A DNA stretch of 64,000 bases from JAJFFW01 sp038534195 (lineage in GTDB: Bacteria; Pseudomonadota; Alphaproteobacteria; Caulobacterales; Parvularculaceae): assembly GCA_038534195.1 (NCBI GenBank), contig JBCAXE010000013.1, positions 17,544 through 81,543 on the forward strand, given 5' to 3'. This document shows positions 42,703 through 51,671 of this stretch, piece after piece. The notes under the pieces were generated by a model. That model saw only the letters and a list, made by a program, of their open reading frames with translations. It was not told the DNA's origin and searched no databases. A program made the translations under genes and the position numbers. Numbering within the stretch: position 1 is the stretch's first letter; every line of letters starts with the position of its first letter.

Positions 42703-43185
42703 AAGATCGCGAAACGGAGCGGCGTAACGCATTTGCGGCGTCATTGATGCGAGCGCGCCGGGCGTCAGTTCGAGCGCTTGCATGTATTTTCGTGGGTATG
42801 CATGGTCGAAGCGCGCGGCGGCGTCGGCCGAAAAGCCGAAGCGCCCGTAATAAGCGGGATCCCCTAACAAAAAGAGCGCGCGCCAGCCGGCGGCCCGCGC
42901 CTCAGTGACGGCGCGCTCAACAAGCGCTGACCCGATCCCGCGCTGTTGCTTTTCCGGCGCGGCGGCCACTGGCCCGACGCCGAGCGATCGTTCCGGCGCT
43001 TCCAGTTCGCTGAGGAGAATATGGCCGACAATCGCGCCCGCTTCTTCAGCCACCAGCTCCAGCCGCACGGCGCCCGCTGCACGCAGCGCTTCGGTTAGGC
43101 GCGCCTCTGTATCCCTTTCGAAGGCGGCGGTGATGAGCGCATCTATCGGCGCGTAGTCTTCAGCATTTGCGGCTCGAATATGCAT
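42697..43185 (-). CDS. GNAT family N-acetyltransferase
   Basis: 162 aa acyl-CoA transferase. The β4-α3 acetyl-CoA loop is KQQRGIGSALVERAVTEARA (about residues 86-105; R/Q-x-x-G-x-G/A), followed by LFLGDPAYYGRFGFSADAAA. This YGRFGF ending and the ALSFSE-like early region are typical of the YhbS group of GNAT proteins. Substrate not known. Convergent with phaZ with 12 nt between the stop codons. Confidence 0.87.
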   Translation of the reverse strand: MHIRAANAEDYAPIDALITAAFERDTEARLTEALRAAGAVRLELVAEEAGAIVGHILLSELEAPERSLGVGPVAAAPEKQQRGIGSALVERAVTEARAAGWRALFLLGDPAYYGRFGFSADAAARFDHAYPRKYMQALELTPGALASMTPQMRYAAPFRDLE

Positions 43186-43321
43186 GTGGCCTCAAAGGGT
43201 TCGCCCGGTGTAGCGGAGTGTCGTGACTGGACGGCTGGGACGGGGCCGCTTAAGGTCGTGGGCAGATTTTTCAAAGGCCCCGATAACCGAAAGCGGGCTA
43301 AGCCGACAAGAGGGGCCCTCC

Positions 43322-44827
43322 ATGGAAGACTTCCAGACCTTTATGGAATTGTTGAACGCGCTTGTGTGGGGCGCGAACGATCATCCTTGGATGCAAGGGC
43401 CCGTCGGTCAGTTCTTCTTGAAATTTCCACCTGTCCTGATCCTTTTGCTCGGCACCGGCGCTTATTTGATGGCGCGCCTCGGCTTCATGCCAATCCGGCG
43501 CATGCCCTATGCGTTTGGGGAATTGTTTCGCAAGCGGGAAGGGTCGGGTGAAGAAGGGGATGTGTCGCCGTTCGGCGCGTTGATGACGGCGCTCTCTTCG
43601 ACGATCGGCACCGGGAATATTGTCGGGGTGGCCGTGGCGATCGCGATCGGCGGGCCGGGCGCCATATTCTGGATGTGGATGACGGCGCTTGTGGGTATGG
43701 CCTCAAAATTCGCCGAAGGCGTTCTCGCCGTGAAGTACCGCGAGATTGATGCGGACGGCCGCCATGTTGGCGGCCCGATGTACTACATCCGCAAAGGGAT
43801 GGGGTCCGGCTGGGCCTGGCTCGGGGCGCTGTTCGCGATCTTCGGCGTTCTCGCCTCGTGGGGCACGGGCGCGTCGATCCAGTCCAACTCGATCGCCGAC
43901 GCGCTCAACACGAATTACGGCATGGCGCCCTGGCTGACAGGCATGATCCTGGCGGGCGGCGCGGCCGCGGTGATCCTCGGCGGGATCACGCGGATCGCTA
44001 ATGTGGCGTCCAAATTGGTGCCAGCGATGGCGTTCAGTTATCTCGCCGCCGGTCTGATCGTGGTTTTAATGAACGCTGGCGCGGTGCCGGCGGCCTTCGG
44101 CGCAATCTTTTCCAACGCATTCGGCTTTGACGCTGCGAAGGGCGGCTTTGTGGGCGGGCTCTTGCTCCTGGCCATGCAGAAGGGCGTCGCGCGCGGCATT
44201 TTCTCGAATGAAGCTGGCCAGGGCTCGGCGCCGATCGCGCACGCGGCGGCGAAGAATAATGACCCCGTCAATCAGGGCGTTATCGCGATGCTAGGCACTT
44301 TCATCGATACGATCATTGTTTGCTCAATCACGGCGCTTGTCATTCTGACCGCGAGCATCATCCCGGAAGCGTGCGAACCTTTCGTGCGCGAGTCGCTCGT
44401 CAGCCTGCCGGCGGGGTGCGAGACCGGTGCGCCGTTGACGATCCAGGCGTTCAACCAAAGTCTGCCTGGCGTCGGCAAACATATCGTGGCGATTGGCCTT
44501 GCGATCTTCGGGTTCACCACAATTCTCGGATGGAGTTACTACGGCGAGCGGTGTGCGGAATATCTGTTCGGGGAGAAAATCGTCTTTCCATTCAAGATCA
44601 GCTGGGTGATTGTCGTCTTCCTCGGGTCGGCTGTGTTGATGCTCGAAGAGGGGGCTAATCCGATCCAGGATGTTGTCAGCCTCTTCTGGCTCGTCGCCGA
44701 TACTTTGACGGGATTGATGGCCGCGCCCAACCTGATTGCGCTGCTCGCCCTTTCGCCGCTCGTGGCGCGTATGGCGAAAGAATATTTCGACAAGGAAAAA
44801 GCAAAGCGGGCCGGCGATGCCGGTTGA
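43322..44827 (+). CDS. Alanine/glycine:cation symporter (AGCS family)
   Basis: 501 aa with about ten to eleven membrane helices. AGCS signatures include GTGNIVGVAVAIAIGGPGAIFWMW (helix with the substrate and sodium site), AEGVLAVKYRE, GGPMYYIRKGM and GIFSNEAGQGSAPIAHAAA. It imports alanine or glycine with sodium or protons. ATG 43322 starts the conserved N-terminus (MEDFQTFMELLNALVWG); the upstream open frame is not used. Its stop lies 11 nt inside the LysE-family gene, so the importer and exporter are co-translated. Confidence 0.95.
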   Translation: MEDFQTFMELLNALVWGANDHPWMQGPVGQFFLKFPPVLILLLGTGAYLMARLGFMPIRRMPYAFGELFRKREGSGEEGDVSPFGALMTALSSTIGTGNIVGVAVAIAIGGPGAIFWMWMTALVGMASKFAEGVLAVKYREIDADGRHVGGPMYYIRKGMGSGWAWLGALFAIFGVLASWGTGASIQSNSIADALNTNYGMAPWLTGMILAGGAAAVILGGITRIANVASKLVPAMAFSYLAAGLIVVLMNAGAVPAAFGAIFSNAFGFDAAKGGFVGGLLLLAMQKGVARGIFSNEAGQGSAPIAHAAAKNNDPVNQGVIAMLGTFIDTIIVCSITALVILTASIIPEACEPFVRESLVSLPAGCETGAPLTIQAFNQSLPGVGKHIVAIGLAIFGFTTILGWSYYGERCAEYLFGEKIVFPFKISWVIVVFLGSAVLMLEEGANPIQDVVSLFWLVADTLTGLMAAPNLIALLALSPLVARMAKEYFDKEKAKRAGDAG

Positions 44828-45428
44828 CGCCGGGACGCTGATCGCTTTCGCCGCGGCGACAGCGCTGTTGATCCTGACACCAGGGCCGACTGTGGCGCTA
44901 ATCATCGCCAATACGCTGGCGGGCGGCGCTCGCGCGGGATTGACCACGGTTGCTGGCGCGGCGAGCGCCCTCGGCGTTCATCTTGTTCTTGTTGTGATCG
45001 GCCTCTCAGCGATGCTATCCGCGCTCGGCCAGGCGGTTTTCTGGCTTAAGTGGGCGGGTGCGCTCTATCTCGTCTATCTCGGCGTCAAAGCGCTGCGCGC
45101 GCCGCCGCCCGCGCTTGAGGCGCAACCGTCAAATTCGAAACGCGTCGTCGCCGAGGCCTTTATAGTGACCGCGTTCAATCCGAAAGTATTGATTTTCTAT
45201 GCGGCCTTCTTTCCCTTATTCGTATCGTCTGGCGCGCCCGCGGCCCCGCAGCTTGCTGTCTTGTCCATCATGTTCTGGATCGTCGCGGTCAGTCTCGATA
45301 CAGGTTGGGCGTTAACGGCGTCGCGCGCGCGTCCGTTGCTGGTGCAGCTCGGCCGCTGGCTAAATCGTCTCTCAGGCGGCGTCCTGATCGCCACCGGCGC
45401 CGTGCTCGCGGCGGCCCGGCGCGCCTAA
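44817..45428 (+). CDS. LysE/RhtB family amino acid exporter
   Basis: 203 aa with six hydrophobic segments. The family start LILTPGPTVALIIANTLAGG and the mid-protein VTAFNPKVLIFYAAFFPLF are diagnostic of LysE/RhtB exporters of amino acids such as homoserine, threonine or lysine. ATG 44817 overlaps the end of the AGCS symporter gene by 11 nt, so uptake and efflux of amino acids appear linked. Substrate cannot be predicted. Confidence 0.92.
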   Translation: MPVDAGTLIAFAAATALLILTPGPTVALIIANTLAGGARAGLTTVAGAASALGVHLVLVVIGLSAMLSALGQAVFWLKWAGALYLVYLGVKALRAPPPALEAQPSNSKRVVAEAFIVTAFNPKVLIFYAAFFPLFVSSGAPAAPQLAVLSIMFWIVAVSLDTGWALTASRARPLLVQLGRWLNRLSGGVLIATGAVLAAARRA

Positions 45429-45525
45429 AGCGCTTCCATCAAATTTTTGTAACGGCGTAGCGGGCGATCACCGTTCGTAGTAGAAAACGATGCGGACGGA
45501 GCGGCGTCAGTTTTGGAGGTACCCC

Positions 45526-46203
45526 ATGCGTTTGATGACTATTTCCACTCTCGTCTCGTCCATAGCGGTCGTCGCGTCAGGCGCCGCGGCGCAATCGGAG
45601 ACGGGCCTTTATGGCCGTCTTCAGGCGGGCGGCACATTTCTGAACGACTTCGAGCAGAATTTAACGCCGGACCCGACGGTCGTCTTCGTCGCCCCGCCGC
45701 CGGACTTTCAGGCCGTGGAAACCGACCTCGGCGTGACTGTGGGCGCAGCGCTCGGCTTTACCTATCAGAGCGGTTTTCGCACTGAGCTGGAATATCGTTA
45801 CGCAAGCGCGTCGATCGACACTGTTCAGTTGCTGGGACCGGCGACGGGATTATCGGTAGATATCGACGACGATAACGCCAATGCGCATTTCGTTATGTCC
45901 AATGTCTATTATGATTTCAAAAACACGTCGTTCATAACGCCGTATGTGGGCGTTGGCGTCGGCGGCGCTTGGGTCAGTCTCTATGACGGTCTCGGGTCTG
46001 ACAGCGCGTTCGCCTATCAGGGCCGGGCTGGCGTTAATCTCGACATGGGTCCGCAAACGAGCCTTGGCGTTGAGTATCTCTACACGCGCACGCGTGATCT
46101 TGAATTCGAAGGCGAGGCGTTGGCGATCGGCCCTAACGCGGTCGTCGATGATGCGCCTTATGCGGCCTCTTCCATTCTTGTCTCCCTTACGCGGCGGTTT
46201 TAG
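45526..46203 (+). CDS. Outer membrane β-barrel protein (Opa/OmpA-like barrel)
   Basis: 225 aa with signal peptide (ISTLVSSIAVVASGAAAQ). The mature protein is a small eight-stranded barrel: alternating strands such as LGVTVGAALGFTYQ, FRTELEYRYASA, FVMSNVYYDF, ITPYVGVGVGGAWVSLY and a C-terminal LVSLTRRF whose last residue is phenylalanine, the BAM recognition signature. It matches the outer membrane protein beta-barrel families common in alphaproteobacteria. Loops are acidic (DIDDDNANA). ATG 45526 follows GGAGGT, an ideal ribosome site. Function unspecified. Confidence 0.9.
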   Translation: MRLMTISTLVSSIAVVASGAAAQSETGLYGRLQAGGTFLNDFEQNLTPDPTVVFVAPPPDFQAVETDLGVTVGAALGFTYQSGFRTELEYRYASASIDTVQLLGPATGLSVDIDDDNANAHFVMSNVYYDFKNTSFITPYVGVGVGGAWVSLYDGLGSDSAFAYQGRAGVNLDMGPQTSLGVEYLYTRTRDLEFEGEALAIGPNAVVDDAPYAASSILVSLTRRF

Positions 46204-46307
46204 CGCGATCAAAAAAGGTGATCCAAAGATCATGCGCGCTGTCCTTTCGGGGGCGGCGCTTTTGCGCTACGACGCCCGTCGAAATCTTGAATTGAAGGAG
46301 AATGTCC

Positions 46308-47270
46308 ATGGCCCGCAATAAAATCGCCCTGATCGGCGCCGGCATGATCGGCGGTACGCTCGCCCATATCGCCGCCCAGAAAGAACTTGGCGACGTCATC
46401 CTGTTCGACATTGCGGAAGGCTTGCCCGAAGGCAAAGCACTCGACATCGCTGAGAGCTCGCCCGTGGATGGCTATGATAGCCGGCTCAAAGGCACTCAAG
46501 ACTATGCAGACATCGCCGGCGCTGACGTGTGCATTGTCACGGCCGGGGTGGCGCGCAAGCCGGGCATGAGCCGCGACGATCTGGTAGGCATCAATCTCAA
46601 AGTGATGAAATCCGTCGGCGAAGGGATCGCGAAGCATGCGCCGAACGCTTTTGTTATCTGCATCACCAACCCGCTCGACGCCATGGTCTGGGCGCTGCAG
46701 AAATTCTCCGGTCTGCCGCACAACAAAGTTGTCGGCATGGCGGGCATCCTCGACAGCGCCCGCTTTCGGTATTTTCTGGCGGATGAATTCAACGTGTCGG
46801 TTGAAAGCGTGACCGCGTTCGTCCTCGGCGGCCATGGCGACACGATGGCGCCGCTAACCCGTTACTCGACGGTCGCCGGCGTGCCTTTGCCCGATCTGAT
46901 CGAGATGGGTTGGACCACGCAAGAAAAAATCGACGCCATTGTCGAGCGCACGCGCAAGGGCGGCGGTGAAATCGTCGCGCTCCTGAAAACGGGCTCGGCC
47001 TATTACGCTCCAGCGGCCTCCGCGATCCAGATGGCGGAGAGCTATCTCAATGACAAAAAGGTTGTTGTTCCGTGCGCCGCCTATCTGGAAGGCCAGTATG
47101 GCGTCAACGATCGCTATGTGGGCGTGCCGATCGTGATCGGCGAAGGCGGCGCCGAACGCATTCTGGAAGTGAATTTCACTGGTGAGGAAAAGGCGATGTT
47201 CGACCATTCTGTGGCGGCGGTCGAAGAACTCGTTGAGGCCTGTCAAAACCTGGAGCCGTCGCTCAAATAG
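46308..47270 (+). CDS. mdh: Malate dehydrogenase
   Basis: 320 aa NAD-dependent malate dehydrogenase of the lactate dehydrogenase-like type. The NAD loop is IALIGAGMIGG with the acidic residue of LFDIAEG, the substrate arginines are in GVARKPGMSRDDL, and the catalytic histidine is in VLGGHGDTM. Length equals the alphaproteobacterial enzyme. GAAGGAG at 46294-46300 is 7 nt from ATG 46308 but only 1 nt from ATG 46302, so 46308 is the start. sucCD, which usually follow mdh in this class, are absent here; a GC hairpin follows instead. Confidence 0.97.
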   Translation: MARNKIALIGAGMIGGTLAHIAAQKELGDVILFDIAEGLPEGKALDIAESSPVDGYDSRLKGTQDYADIAGADVCIVTAGVARKPGMSRDDLVGINLKVMKSVGEGIAKHAPNAFVICITNPLDAMVWALQKFSGLPHNKVVGMAGILDSARFRYFLADEFNVSVESVTAFVLGGHGDTMAPLTRYSTVAGVPLPDLIEMGWTTQEKIDAIVERTRKGGGEIVALLKTGSAYYAPAASAIQMAESYLNDKKVVVPCAAYLEGQYGVNDRYVGVPIVIGEGGAERILEVNFTGEEKAMFDHSVAAVEELVEACQNLEPSLK

Positions 47271-47272
47271 AG

Positions 47273-47294
47273 GCGCGCGTTAGCAAGCGCGCGC
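47273..47294 (+). terminator. GC-rich hairpin after mdh
   Basis: GCGCGCG (47273-47279) pairs with CGCGCGC (47288-47294) just after the mdh stop, with an 8-nt loop. No T-run follows, so it is more likely an mRNA-stabilising or factor-dependent end than a classic terminator. Confidence 0.4.
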
Positions 47295-47368
47295 GCTGTC
47301 CTTGACGAAATTGTGAAGGACATGCGCGCGGGCATTCTCTATACTGATGCGAAGCTGGAGAATTGACG

Positions 47369-47944
47369 ATGAAACTACTGCGAAGACTGGCGTTCTTGTT
47401 CGTGTTGCTGACAACCCCCGCGATGGCCGAAGATCTAGGTCCCGCGGTCGGCGCGACAATCCCGCATGATTTGACGGCGACCACGGCGTCCGGCGAGGCG
47501 ACGACATTCGTTGATCTCGCCGGCGAAAACGGACTGGCGTTATTCTTTGTGCGGTCTGTCGATTGGTGTCCGTATTGCAAGGCGCAAGCGGTAGACGTCA
47601 ACGAGCGGGTCAGCGATTTCCGCTCACGCGGCTACAGGGTGGCATTTGTGAGTTACGATGCGCCCGCAAAACAGCGCCCTTTCGTCAAGAAATGGAAATT
47701 TCAGCCAGCGCTTATCTCCGACGAAAAAATCGAGATTATCGAAGCGTTCGGTCTTCGTAACGAAAGCCATAAGGAAGGAAGCCGTTTTTACGGTATTCCG
47801 CACCCGGCTGTTTTCATCATCAACAATGATAAATCGATCGCCGCAAAGCTTTACGAAGAAGACTATGCGGTGAACGACAAGAGCTATCGCGACCGCCCGG
47901 CCGTGGATCTTATCCTCGATGCGATCGACAAGGCGGCGCAATAA
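47369..47944 (+). CDS. Secreted thioredoxin-fold (AhpC/TSA-like) protein
   Basis: 191 aa with signal peptide (LLRRLAFLFVLLTTPAMAE). The fold is redoxin-like: IPHDLTATTASGEATTFVDL, then SVDWCPYCKAQ with C67 and C70, and the cis-proline in YGIPHPAVFIIN. The WCPYC site with DWCPYC wording is common in alkyl hydroperoxide reductase/thiol-specific antioxidant relatives. It would act as a periplasmic thiol oxidoreductase or peroxidase. ATG 47369 follows GGAG; the preceding TTG is not needed. Confidence 0.88.
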   Translation: MKLLRRLAFLFVLLTTPAMAEDLGPAVGATIPHDLTATTASGEATTFVDLAGENGLALFFVRSVDWCPYCKAQAVDVNERVSDFRSRGYRVAFVSYDAPAKQRPFVKKWKFQPALISDEKIEIIEAFGLRNESHKEGSRFYGIPHPAVFIINNDKSIAAKLYEEDYAVNDKSYRDRPAVDLILDAIDKAAQ

Positions 47945-47961
47945 ACATCCGTCACGCCGGC

Positions 47962-48333
47962 TTAGCGGCCGCGTGCGACTCTGTTGGAATAAAATCCTTG
48001 CGTGAAACGGCGGCTCGGATAAACGTCGCCGGAATAAACTCCTTGCGTGCGCAGGGCGCGCAATAACGGGCGGCGGATAATAATTCTGGTTTCGCGTTCA
48101 ATAACGCGCTCAACGACGCGCGGCGCCGGCGCCAATTCCGGCTCTGCGGTTTGCGACGCTGCGCCTTTGCACAAATGCGCGCCGCGTTGTTCCGCGCAGG
48201 CGAACCGCTCGCCGTGGCTTACGCGCGCCTCAGCGCCGCCCATCTGTAATATCGCAGGCCCGTCATGGGCGAGCGCGGCGGATCCTGCGAGCATCGCTGA
48301 CACAAGGAAAATAGTGCTGATTGTTGTCTTCAT
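47962..48333 (-). CDS. Small secreted hypothetical protein
   Basis: 123 aa, not recognised. A signal peptide ends near residue 22 (GSAALA). The mature part has two cysteines (FACAEQ, HLCKGA) and then an alanine/proline linker and an arginine-rich tail with a short internal repeat (TQGVYSGD, TQGFYSNR) that corresponds to a 19-bp DNA repeat. Such short, basic periplasmic proteins have no assigned role. It has normal codon use and its own ATG with a weak ribosome site, so it is probably a real gene. Confidence 0.6.
   Translation of the reverse strand: MKTTISTIFLVSAMLAGSAALAHDGPAILQMGGAEARVSHGERFACAEQRGAHLCKGAASQTAEPELAPAPRVVERVIERETRIIIRRPLLRALRTQGVYSGDVYPSRRFTQGFYSNRVARGR
47986..48049. repeat. 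Two 19-bp near-identical direct repeats
   Basis: GGAATAAAATCCTTGCGTG (47986-48004) and GGAATAAACTCCTTGCGTG (48031-48049) differ at one base and are 45 bp apart, encoding the repeated (T)QG(F/V)YS in the secreted protein. Confidence 0.75.
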
Positions 48334-48486
48334 GGGACCACCTCATACGCAACCGATGTACGTATTGTGCCGTTCCGTTCAGGCGACAACAAGAGGGCGG
48401 CGCGCCCGTCCTGATTGTATCGCGTTTGTTTGCAAAGGCGCGCCGAACGCGACATGGTCCGACGGCCCATTTGAGATGCGCCGCGC

Positions 48487-49641
48487 ATGAAGATCCTCTA
48501 TTCCCATCGCACCCGATCCGCTGACGGACAATATGTGCATATTCGCGCTCTCACTGAGGCGCTGGCCGCGCGTGGTCATGCACTCACGATCTGCGGGCCG
48601 GAAGAGCGGGATGGAGCGCCAAAAAAACTCGATGCGGGCGCGCCGGGCGGCGGCAGAGGCATGCTCCCGAAGCCGGCGTATGAGCTTGCGGAATTCGGGT
48701 ATTCGGCGGTCGGATACCGTAGGTTGCGCGCGGCAGCGGTGCGCGAGGCGCCGGATATCCTCTATGAACGCTATAATCTATTTTATCATGCAGGCGTTCG
48801 TCTGGCGCGAACGCGTGGTCTACCCTTTATCCTTGAGGTGAATGCACCGCTCGTTGCGGAGCGTATGCGCCATGGTGGGCTCGCCCTGAAAAAATTTGCC
48901 GCGTGGAGCGAAGGCGCGATCTGGCGAGCGGCGGACGCGGTGTTGCCGGTGACGGAAGCGCTTGCGCGCCATGTTGTTGCGGCGGGCGTCGATCCGGAAA
49001 TAATTACAGTCATTCAAAACGGCGTGGACGAAGCATTTCTCTCTCACATTAGCGGCGATCCCATCCGCACGCGTTTCGGACTCGAGGGTAAGACTGTCCT
49101 CGGCTTCACCGGTTTCGTGCGCGACTGGCATGGCGTTGACCGCGTGCTTTCGTTTATGGCCGCGGCGGCGCGACCGGATTTGCATCTATTACTCGTGGGC
49201 GACGGGCCTGCGCTGGCGGGCCTTGAGAATCAGGCGCACGCTCTCGGCCTCGCTGACCGTTTCACTGTAACCGGCGTTGTCCAGCGCGAAGACATGCCGG
49301 CCTTTGTGTCGGCGTTTGACGTCGCCCTGCAGCCGGCCGCGGTGGAGTACGCCTCTCCTTTGAAACTTTTTGAATATATGGCGTGTGCGCGGGCGATCCT
49401 TGCGCCGGACAGCGACAATATCAAAGAGGTCCTGACAGGAGGCGAAGATTGTGTGCTCTTCAACCGATTGGACGACGCCGATTTTGAACGCGCGTTGACG
49501 GCGCTGGTCGCCGATAGGGCGTTGCGCGATCGTCTCGGCGCAGCCGCGCGCGCCAGCTTGTTGCGCCAGCGCCTGACCTGGGCCCATAATGCCGAGCGCG
49601 TCGAAACCATTGCGCAAACCTTGCTCGAAAGCCGACCATGA
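48487..49641 (+). CDS. Family 4-type glycosyltransferase
   Basis: 384 aa GT-B glycosyltransferase. The N-terminal domain starts KILYSHRTRSADGQYVHIRAL (acceptor side). The C-terminal nucleotide-sugar domain has LGFTGFVRDWHGVDRVL, LLLVGDGPALAGL and the E-x7-E region QPAAVEYASPLKLFEYMAC. It probably adds a sugar to a cell-surface glycan or exopolysaccharide, but acceptor and donor are unknown. Its stop overlaps the next gene by four bases. No other polysaccharide genes adjoin. Confidence 0.9.
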   Translation: MKILYSHRTRSADGQYVHIRALTEALAARGHALTICGPEERDGAPKKLDAGAPGGGRGMLPKPAYELAEFGYSAVGYRRLRAAAVREAPDILYERYNLFYHAGVRLARTRGLPFILEVNAPLVAERMRHGGLALKKFAAWSEGAIWRAADAVLPVTEALARHVVAAGVDPEIITVIQNGVDEAFLSHISGDPIRTRFGLEGKTVLGFTGFVRDWHGVDRVLSFMAAAARPDLHLLLVGDGPALAGLENQAHALGLADRFTVTGVVQREDMPAFVSAFDVALQPAAVEYASPLKLFEYMACARAILAPDSDNIKEVLTGGEDCVLFNRLDDADFERALTALVADRALRDRLGAAARASLLRQRLTWAHNAERVETIAQTLLESRP

Positions 49642-50180
49642 CCCTTCGCCTCGAAACCGAACGCTTGATCATGCGGCCGCTGGCCCCTGAAGACGCCGAG
49701 GCGCATATCGCGATGATGCAGGACCCGGAAGTGGCGGGTTTCCTCACGCAGGAGGGCGCGCCGCGCGCGCGCACGGACGAATGGCGCGCTTACGCGTCCA
49801 TGCTCGGCCATGCGCAAATGCGTGGGTTCGGATTTTTCTCGGTCTTTGAAAAATCAAGCGGCGATTGGGTTGGACGCGTCGGACCGTGGATGCCGGAAGA
49901 ATGGCCAGCGCTCGAGTGTGGCTGGGCGATCGCGCGGCCCCATTGGGGCAAGGGATACGCGCCGGAAGCAGCCGTCGCGTCGATCAACTGGATTTTCAAT
50001 ACATTCCCGGACCTGACGCGCATCATTTCCGCGATTGATCCGAAGAATGAAAACTCGCAAGCCGTTGCACGCAAAATCGGCGAGACAAAAACCGGCGAGA
50101 CTTTTCCGCTTTGGAATTTCACGCTGGATATCTGGGCGGCGGATCGGAACGCATGGCTTAAAAAATTTGGACACGGATAA
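49638..50180 (+). CDS. GNAT acetyltransferase (RimJ/RimL-like)
   Basis: 180 aa. The start LRLETERLIMRPLAPEDAEAH is the classic opening of RimJ/RimL-type acetyltransferases, and the acetyl-CoA loop is HWGKGYAPEAAVASINWIF. The ISAIDPKNENSQAVARKIG stretch confirms the group. Members acetylate N-terminal residues of ribosomal proteins, or small molecules. It is coupled to the glycosyltransferase gene by an ATGA overlap, which may mean it modifies a related sugar, but this is inference. Confidence 0.88.
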   Translation: MTLRLETERLIMRPLAPEDAEAHIAMMQDPEVAGFLTQEGAPRARTDEWRAYASMLGHAQMRGFGFFSVFEKSSGDWVGRVGPWMPEEWPALECGWAIARPHWGKGYAPEAAVASINWIFNTFPDLTRIISAIDPKNENSQAVARKIGETKTGETFPLWNFTLDIWAADRNAWLKKFGHG

Positions 50181-50187
50181 AGGATCG

Positions 50188-51612
50188 ATGATGTTGAAAC
50201 TGAAAAGAGCGGTCGCTGGCGCTTTTTGTGCGGCTTTTGCCGTTGAAGCTGCTGCAGCGCAAGAGCCTGCGGCGATGCTGACGCCTGCGCAGGAGAAGAC
50301 GGTTGAACGGCTCATCGCCGCTGGCCTCGCCGACAAGACCGCGTACGATGTACTGGAAAGCCTGACGACCGAAATCGGGCCGCGGCTCGCCGGATCGGAC
50401 GCGGAAGCGCGTGCTCGCGATTGGGGCGCGGCGAAATTAAAAAGCCTGGGCTTCCAGAATGTGCGCGTTGAAACATTCGACATCCCTTATTGGAACCGCG
50501 TGTCTGAGCGCGTGGAAATTGTTAGCCCCTTCCCTCAGCCGATGGCGGCGACGGCGCTCGGCGGCTCGGTCGCAACGCCCGACGGCGGCGTTGTCGGCGA
50601 GGTTGTGCGGTTCGGCACGCTTGCCGATTTGCAACGCGCGCCGGAGACCGGGCTAGAGGGCAAAATTGTTTTCGTCGATGAGCCCATGACGCGAACGCAG
50701 GACGGATCCGGGTACGGCGCCGCCGTCGCGAAACGATCCTTCGCCGCCATCGAAGCAGGTAATCGCGGCGCACTTGCGGCCGTAATTCGGTCGGTTGGCA
50801 CCGATAGTCACCGCAACCCTCACACCGGCGGTATGGGGTATCGCGACGCGAAGAAAAAAGTGGCGATCGTTGCGGTGTCCAATCCCGATGCGGATCAATT
50901 GGCCCGCGCCCTGAAGCTTTCCGATGAGCCGGTGACGGTGCGTGTCGATGTGCAGGTGGAAACGCGTCCCGCCGCGACATCAGGCAACGTTATTGGTGAA
51001 ATCCCGGGCGCGAGCGATGAGATTATTGTCGTGGGCGGCCATCTCGACAGCTGGGACCTTGGCACCGGCGCCGTCGACGACGGGGCGGGTGTCGCGATCA
51101 CCGCAGCGGCAGCGAAACTCGTGGGCGATCTACGAGGCAAGCCGAAACGCACAATTCGCCTTATTCTCTGGGGCTCTGAAGAGACTGGCCTTCACGGCGC
51201 ACGCGCTTATTCGAAAGCGTATGCGGATTCTCTCGACAAGCATTTGCTCGCCGCGGAGTCGGATTTCGGCGCGGGCAAGGTTTGGCAGTTGCAGACGCGC
51301 TTCGGCGAAAGTGCGCTGCCAAAAGCGAAGACCATGGCGCGGCTCTTGCGGCCTCTTGGCGTTGGTCCCGGCGACAATGCGGCGGGCGGCGGTCCGGATG
51401 TGATCCCTTTGCGGCAGGCCGGCGTGCCCGTCTTGAGTTTGCGCCAGGATGGCTCCGACTATTTCGATCTTCATCACACGCCTGACGACACGCTGGACAA
51501 AGTCGCGCTCGAAGATCTGCAACAGAATGTGGCCGCTTGGGCTGCGATGATTTACATGGCGTCCGAAATGGAAGGCGGATTTCGCGAAGAACAGACGGCG
51601 ATATCCGAATAG
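50188..51612 (+). CDS. Secreted M28 family zinc aminopeptidase
   Basis: 474 aa with signal peptide (AVAGAFCAAFAVEAAAAQ). A PA-domain-like insert lies at about 110-250. The M28 di-zinc ligands are visible: VVGGHLDSWDLG (His), GAVDDGAG (bridging Asp), WGSEETGLHGA (Glu-Glu), ESDFGAG (Asp) and YFDLHHTPDDT (His). It resembles the glutamate carboxypeptidase/aminopeptidase proteins of the periplasm. ATG 50188 is used; ATG 50191 has the better spacing from AAAGGA. Peptide substrate unknown. Confidence 0.92.
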   Translation: MMLKLKRAVAGAFCAAFAVEAAAAQEPAAMLTPAQEKTVERLIAAGLADKTAYDVLESLTTEIGPRLAGSDAEARARDWGAAKLKSLGFQNVRVETFDIPYWNRVSERVEIVSPFPQPMAATALGGSVATPDGGVVGEVVRFGTLADLQRAPETGLEGKIVFVDEPMTRTQDGSGYGAAVAKRSFAAIEAGNRGALAAVIRSVGTDSHRNPHTGGMGYRDAKKKVAIVAVSNPDADQLARALKLSDEPVTVRVDVQVETRPAATSGNVIGEIPGASDEIIVVGGHLDSWDLGTGAVDDGAGVAITAAAAKLVGDLRGKPKRTIRLILWGSEETGLHGARAYSKAYADSLDKHLLAAESDFGAGKVWQLQTRFGESALPKAKTMARLLRPLGVGPGDNAAGGGPDVIPLRQAGVPVLSLRQDGSDYFDLHHTPDDTLDKVALEDLQQNVAAWAAMIYMASEMEGGFREEQTAISE

Positions 51613-51671
51613 GCGTCGTGCGACCGTCATCGAAGGCTGTTAGAATTACTGGGGAGCACAGAGGAAATTCC

